Of a stretch of 7,957 nucleotides of DNA, positions 4,539 through 7,957 are shown piece after piece. A program made the position numbers and the translations under genes. Position 1 is the stretch's first letter. The number at the start of each line of letters is the position of its first letter. The stretch is from contig JAJAZG010000093.1 of the NCBI GenBank assembly GCA_026785865.1, positions 1 to 7,957 on the forward strand. Reading direction: 5' to 3'. Source of the DNA: Pseudanabaena sp. CAN_BIN31 (GTDB lineage: Bacteria > Cyanobacteriota > Cyanobacteriia > Pseudanabaenales > Pseudanabaenaceae). Below the pieces are notes generated by a model. The model was given only the letters and a program-made list of their open reading frames with translations, had not been told where the DNA came from and searched no databases.

Positions 4539-7076
4539 CTATTTTGATTTTGTATTTACAGTTTGAATAGTGACATCTTCTTGCAAGATTCGTTTTAGAT
4601 CTTCCTGCAATTTCTTTGATATCTTGATGTTTGACTTAGTTTGAATATTTATTGACTGTCCAAATTGCCTTTCAACTTTGGAAATTATTTGGCTTATACC
4701 TGCATCAGTCAAAGGATTATACTGTTTTAGGCAATAATCAATAATACGCTTAGCATAAGCACGATTTAGATAATTAGCAGTTCCTTGAATCTGTACTTGA
4801 GATGTCCTTAGTTCGCTAGTAATTGCTTCAACTCCCGCAATCAGTTCTTCAAAATATTGATCTATATCCCTTTCAGTTTGTCTGCAAGACTTACTAAAAT
4901 CATCTTTTGCCTTCTTGACAATTTGTGTTTGTTGAGTTTCTAGTTGACTACGCAGTGAGCTTGTGATTTTAGCAGCAGCCTCTCTGCGTTTTTCGTCTTC
5001 TGACTTGAACCAACCACCAATATTACTAATAAGTCCCATTGCAACACCAATTAATCCAACTGCAAGAGCAAAAGGGGCTAATGGAGTAAACACCATAACA
5101 CTTGATGCTATACCTAACAGTATCCCACCTGTCCTCAGATACGACTTTGTAGAGCCGTCTGTATCATGCTTATCAAATTTGAAACTTCCTCCCGACAAAT
5201 CCGCTACAAGCTGTAATTCCCTGCCCAATTCTTCAAGAATCTCAGAAACTTTCTTTTTAAACTCTTCACCCACTTTTTGATAGGCATTACCAATTCGCTC
5301 AGAAAACCGAATATCTTTGAGCTTTTTCTCCCAATTTTTAATCATCGTAGGTTGGTCTACTTTCCAATTATCTCTGGCGAAAGATGTAACTGCACTATTA
5401 CTGACATCTTGAAAAACTTCTCCAATTTGATTTTCTAAGTCAAGGAGAGCGTGTTGTTCTTCTGATTTTACTTTTCCTAATATAGTCCTTCGCTTTTCTC
5501 TTAAACTTTCAAGTAGTTGTTGATATGTTTGCAACTCTTTAGAAAGCCATTTATAAGGCTTTTCAACAGTCCCTACCGTTGAGCCTAAAAGAGTTTGCGA
5601 TCGCCGAATTGTTCCATACTCGACTAGAGATACACGAATAGAGTCTAGAAAGTCCTTTATTCTACTAGCCTCAAATAATTTATCTCTGATTTTCTCATTT
5701 TCTGGCTCACGAGACATTTGTGCTGCCAACAGCATAGAGGGAATGACATCGAAGTAGTTATTAGCATAATGCTCTTGAGCATAGCGGCGAATTCTCTCAA
5801 TATGACCTTTAAGACTGCTTTTCCCCTCTTGTGTGAATGGCTTATCAGGATCGCTTAAAAAGTGTTGTAAACGCCTAGAATCACGTAGATTGTTTTTGAC
5901 ATTTAGAAGGATAATCAAAGGCTTTGTCTTCTCTTTTAAACTTTTTAGAAAACTAAATTCAGTTTCTTGGATGCTGTCATTAGTGACGACATAGCAAATG
6001 ACATCAGACTCATCAATCACGCTTTGAGCAACCTCTTCATCTGTTCTCCCTCCGTCTTCAGGCGCACCAATTCCAGGAGTGTCAATAATCCGAATATTTT
6101 TCCATTCATAAACTCGATTGTAGCGAGTTGTGCGTTGTTTCCCTACGCCAATAGCCTCCCATCCGCCACCTGTAACAATAGCGTGAAGTGTACTTTTCCC
6201 TGCTTTTGTCTTTCCCATAAAAGCAATACTAAAGTGATTAAGCGCACGTTGTTTAGCTTTTAGAGATTCCCTTAATAGCTCAATCTCTTTGATTATTTCA
6301 GTTGTCAACGCTTTTCTAGTCACTTCCAGTAGTGCGAAAACTTCTTTTGCGCTACTGGATGTACCTTTCCCACTTGATTGCTTCTGGACAATTAAAAGTC
6401 GTTTTTGAATATTAATCGTTAGCTTTTCAAGTGATTCTAAAGTCCTATTTAGAGATAGTTCTGAAAACTGATAATCTTCTTTAGCAATATCACCACATTG
6501 CTTGATAGCAGAGTCATACTCTTCGCCCGACAGCAAGATTTCTCGCTGCAACTTTTCAATCTTGCGTCCAATATTTTCAGGTGCAATTTGTCCCAATTTC
6601 TGAACAATCGATCTTGATAAAACAGACTCAGCCCCTTTTAGAATGACTGCACCAAGAGAAAGTTTCGATGACTCATTCTCATTACCATCATCATTGACAT
6701 AACTAGCTCTAAACTCTTCGGCGGCTTCGATAATGTCTTGTAATTGTTGTGAACAGCCAAATATATCTGCAACTTTCACCAGCATCTCCCTTTCTAGCGG
6801 TGAGAAAAATCCATCAACATAAGCGATCGCTAAAATCTGTCTGATTGACTCACTTCTTTCATTCGGATTTATTCTCTTAGCTGCATCTTCAACAGAGATA
6901 AGATGTTTATCTTGAGAAAATATTTTCTCTGTTTCGTCAATGGTTTGTTGATTGGCATTAACTTGCTCTGCCAATTCATGCAATGCCTTTGCCTCATCAC
7001 TGTGAATCTGTTGATCTGCACATATCATATGTGCGATTAGTATGAGCTTGTAGTCTATTGATTCATTCGATGGCAT
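4539..7076 (-). CDS. leoBC: Large dynamin-like GTPase with TerB-like N-terminus, LeoBC-type (probable Eleos component)
   Basis: The 845-residue protein is the first gene of the dynamin operon. Residues about 8-120 resemble a TerB/DUF533-type helical domain with two acidic half-motifs, CADQQIHSDE (19-28) and YVDGFFSPLE (86-95). A helical linker precedes the GTPase domain. P-loop GKTKAGKST is at 288-296, switch I threonines are in QRTTRYN (314-320), and DTPG is at 332-335. The usual NKxD G4 motif is replaced by NVKN (392-395). Long helices (about 510-620) lead to a strongly hydrophobic hairpin (648-688, with FTPLAPFALAVGLIGVAMG in its middle) that should insert into membrane. More coiled coil follows to the end. 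In E. coli, leoB and leoC precede leoA and are proposed to form one second dynamin; here one polypeptide fills that place. Start ATG at 7074-7076 has no clear Shine-Dalgarno; M17 is an alternative but would cut into the TerB-like domain. Confidence 0.8.
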   Translation of the reverse strand: MPSNESIDYKLILIAHMICADQQIHSDEAKALHELAEQVNANQQTIDETEKIFSQDKHLISVEDAAKRINPNERSESIRQILAIAYVDGFFSPLEREMLVKVADIFGCSQQLQDIIEAAEEFRASYVNDDGNENESSKLSLGAVILKGAESVLSRSIVQKLGQIAPENIGRKIEKLQREILLSGEEYDSAIKQCGDIAKEDYQFSELSLNRTLESLEKLTINIQKRLLIVQKQSSGKGTSSSAKEVFALLEVTRKALTTEIIKEIELLRESLKAKQRALNHFSIAFMGKTKAGKSTLHAIVTGGGWEAIGVGKQRTTRYNRVYEWKNIRIIDTPGIGAPEDGGRTDEEVAQSVIDESDVICYVVTNDSIQETEFSFLKSLKEKTKPLIILLNVKNNLRDSRRLQHFLSDPDKPFTQEGKSSLKGHIERIRRYAQEHYANNYFDVIPSMLLAAQMSREPENEKIRDKLFEASRIKDFLDSIRVSLVEYGTIRRSQTLLGSTVGTVEKPYKWLSKELQTYQQLLESLREKRRTILGKVKSEEQHALLDLENQIGEVFQDVSNSAVTSFARDNWKVDQPTMIKNWEKKLKDIRFSERIGNAYQKVGEEFKKKVSEILEELGRELQLVADLSGGSFKFDKHDTDGSTKSYLRTGGILLGIASSVMVFTPLAPFALAVGLIGVAMGLISNIGGWFKSEDEKRREAAAKITSSLRSQLETQQTQIVKKAKDDFSKSCRQTERDIDQYFEELIAGVEAITSELRTSQVQIQGTANYLNRAYAKRIIDYCLKQYNPLTDAGISQIISKVERQFGQSINIQTKSNIKISKKLQEDLKRILQEDVTIQTVNTKSK

Positions 7077-7100
7077 GGTAACAACTCGTCAACTTAAGAT

Positions 7101-7130
7101 ATTTTACATAATTTTACACAAAATAGTCAT
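7101..7130 (-). promoter_or_regulatory. Candidate promoter of the dynamin operon
   Basis: On the - strand, ATGACT (7125-7130; four of six matches to TTGACA) is followed after 18 nt by TAAAAT (7101-7106; five of six to TATAAT). It lies about 25 nt upstream of the LeoBC-like start codon, giving a short leader. A second TAAAAT at 7111-7116 is an alternative -10. The region is very AT-rich, so chance matches are common. Confidence 0.35.
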
Positions 7131-7143
7131 GCGATATATTATT

Positions 7144-7193
7144 TTTTCATGATCATTTACCAATAAAAACTACTTGACTAACTATTTTCATGA
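7144..7193. repeat. Direct repeat TTTTCATGA in the divergent intergenic region
   Basis: The 9-mer TTTTCATGA occurs at 7144-7152 and 7185-7193, start points 41 nt (about four helical turns) apart, in the 167-nt spacer between the divergent dynamin operon and the toxin gene. The second copy falls within the candidate toxin promoter, so a regulator binding both sites is conceivable. Two copies of a 9-mer in AT-rich DNA are weak evidence. Confidence 0.25.
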
Positions 7194-7204
7194 ACTAGCA
7201 GAAT
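7174..7204 (+). promoter_or_regulatory. Candidate promoter of the toxin-immunity pair
   Basis: TTGACT (7174-7179; five of six to TTGACA) is followed by CAGAAT (7199-7204; four of six to TATAAT) with a 19-nt spacer, longer than the optimum. The start codon is about 40 nt downstream. This is the only recognisable -35-like element ahead of the nuclease gene. Confidence 0.25.
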
Positions 7205-7243
7205 ATAGGCGATTATTAGGGATACTTTCAGATCGTAGTAAAA

Positions 7244-7561
7244 GTGATTGTTAACACACAAGGACAACCCTATTCATCTGTTATAGATCCGCGCAATGGC
7301 AAACCTATCCATTTCCCTCAAGGCAATCTAGCCAAAATACCCAAAGAACAAAGAGTCGTCTGGGGAAGGCAAGAACGCGGTCAATATATATCAGAGTGGA
7401 TAGACAGAAAATATCCCGTCCCCGAAGGCGGATGGGCAAGCTATGATATTCATCATATCCACCCTAGAGAGTTAGGCGGCAATAACGACTTTGACAACCT
7501 TGTGCCTGTTCTGCGTGAAGTGCATCAAAGTGAATTTAACGAATTTTGGCGTAATTGGTAG
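7244..7561 (+). CDS. Stand-alone HNH nuclease toxin domain of polymorphic-toxin type
   Basis: The 105-residue protein is an HNH/Endonuclease VII-type nuclease like those at the C-terminal tips of polymorphic toxins. The core is YDIHHIHPRELGGNNDFDNLVP (67-88), then H94 in REVHQSEFNEFW. Likely active-site and metal residues are H70/H71, N85 and H94. The preceding region (DPRNGKPI at 15-22, KEQRVVWGRQERG, PEGGW at 60-64) matches the lead-in usually seen before this toxin domain. There is no signal peptide, delivery domain or repeat region: the frame is closed by a TAG at 7217-7219. GTG at 7244 is the only plausible start, without a good ribosome-binding site, and the protein has no internal Met. 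It is therefore either a free-standing toxin or an orphan tip from a larger toxin. It would cut DNA or RNA if active. The immunity gene follows nine nt later. Confidence 0.8.
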   Translation: MIVNTQGQPYSSVIDPRNGKPIHFPQGNLAKIPKEQRVVWGRQERGQYISEWIDRKYPVPEGGWASYDIHHIHPRELGGNNDFDNLVPVLREVHQSEFNEFWRNW

Positions 7562-7570
7562 GAGTTTATT

Positions 7571-7957
7571 ATGCAGACACAAGCTAAATCTAAAATTGAC
7601 GCAATATTAAGCAAGATCGAGCAACTAGGAACTATTGAACTAGCTGATATGGCGATCGCCATGCCCCTTAATTCAGAAATTGCACCGCCTATTCCACGAT
7701 CAACACAAGCCTTAGAGACTAGACTAAATATCTCTTTGCCAGAAGAACTTCAAGAACTATGGCAAAAATGTAATGGATTGCACCTATTTGAAGACAAGAC
7801 TTATGGACAATCAGGACTAATCATTTGGTCACCTCAAGAAGTTTTAGAAAAACAGCAAACTCTGAGACGAAATTCCAACGAATTTGAATCTGAAGATCTA
7901 ATTATTGGCGAGTTTCTCGGTGATTCCGATTTGCTGATTGTGAGGTGCAACCCAAAT
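7571..7957 (+). CDS. SUKH/SMI1-KNR4-type immunity protein, 3' end beyond the window
   Basis: The frame stays open for 129 codons from the ATG at 7571 to the window edge. A GGAG ribosome-binding site (7561-7564) overlaps the toxin stop codon (7559-7561) with six-base spacing, so the two genes are translationally close and almost surely co-transcribed. The SUKH (SMI1/KNR4) signature is visible. LNISLPEELQELWQKCNGLH (52-71) is the typical helix ending in the conserved NG. It is followed by a strand with LIIWSPQEVLEKQ (83-95) and the later IIGEFLGDSDLLIVRC (111-126). SUKH proteins are the commonest immunity partners of nuclease polymorphic toxins and act by binding the cognate toxin in the cytoplasm. 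The first 45 residues are a less conserved helical lead. Complete SUKH proteins are usually about 130-200 residues, so little is missing. Confidence 0.85.
   Translation, partial: MQTQAKSKIDAILSKIEQLGTIELADMAIAMPLNSEIAPPIPRSTQALETRLNISLPEELQELWQKCNGLHLFEDKTYGQSGLIIWSPQEVLEKQQTLRRNSNEFESEDLIIGEFLGDSDLLIVRCNPN

Noticed and set aside
4963..5280. + strand 105-aa ORF opposite the LeoBC-like hydrophobic hairpin
   Set aside because: It is a reverse shadow of the membrane hairpin coding region; no domain features.
23..7659. Repeated GCGATCGC octamers as possible mobile repeats, origin boxes or CRISPR-like units
   Set aside because: They are HIP1 octamers scattered through coding and non-coding DNA with irregular spacing; this is a genome-wide cyanobacterial word, not an array.

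Overview
The window is almost certainly cyanobacterial. The octamer GCGATCGC (HIP1, a hallmark of many cyanobacterial chromosomes) occurs 14 times, base composition is moderately AT-rich, and the left-hand genes have a cyanobacterial character: a prepilin peptidase reading IDIDTMTLPN, and a membrane-anchored VOC protein. A Pseudanabaena-like or other filamentous cyanobacterium would fit, but the genus is a guess.

Left part (1-2430), housekeeping-like. A type IV prepilin peptidase gene runs in from the left edge on the + strand. It is interrupted by two in-frame stop codons (185-187 and 287-289), while its catalytic half (350-814) is intact. It converges on a secreted M23 (LytM-type) cell-wall peptidase on the - strand (845-1720), and the two share one perfect 15-bp bidirectional terminator. 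Divergent from the peptidase is a single-pass membrane protein with a VOC/glyoxalase-like domain (1872-2390), closed by a perfect palindromic terminator (2391-2429).

Spacer (2430-2785). No convincing complete gene lies here. A - strand ORF (2617-2814) overlaps the end of the next gene and looks like a gene remnant. A nine-residue + strand echo of the VOC gene's C-terminus is also present.

Centre (2786-7076), the main item of interest. A two-gene - strand operon encodes two large dynamin-like GTPases, transcribed as the 845-aa protein followed by the 580-aa protein with 10 nt between them. The 845-aa protein has a TerB-like N-terminus, a GTPase domain, coiled coils and a hydrophobic hairpin, and resembles LeoBC. 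The 580-aa protein resembles LeoA. This is the architecture of the Eleos (formerly 'Dynamins') antiphage system, related to enterotoxigenic E. coli LeoABC. HIP1 falls from about one per 280 bp on the left to about one per 1,430 bp in this operon, consistent with horizontal acquisition.

Right part (7077-7957). A short AT-rich divergent intergenic region separates the dynamin operon from a + strand toxin-immunity pair. The first gene is a stand-alone 105-aa HNH-nuclease domain of the polymorphic-toxin kind, with a GTG start. Nine nt later comes a SUKH/SMI1-KNR4-type immunity gene, cut by the window's right edge. The right side therefore looks like an accessory defence/competition locus beside ordinary chromosomal genes.
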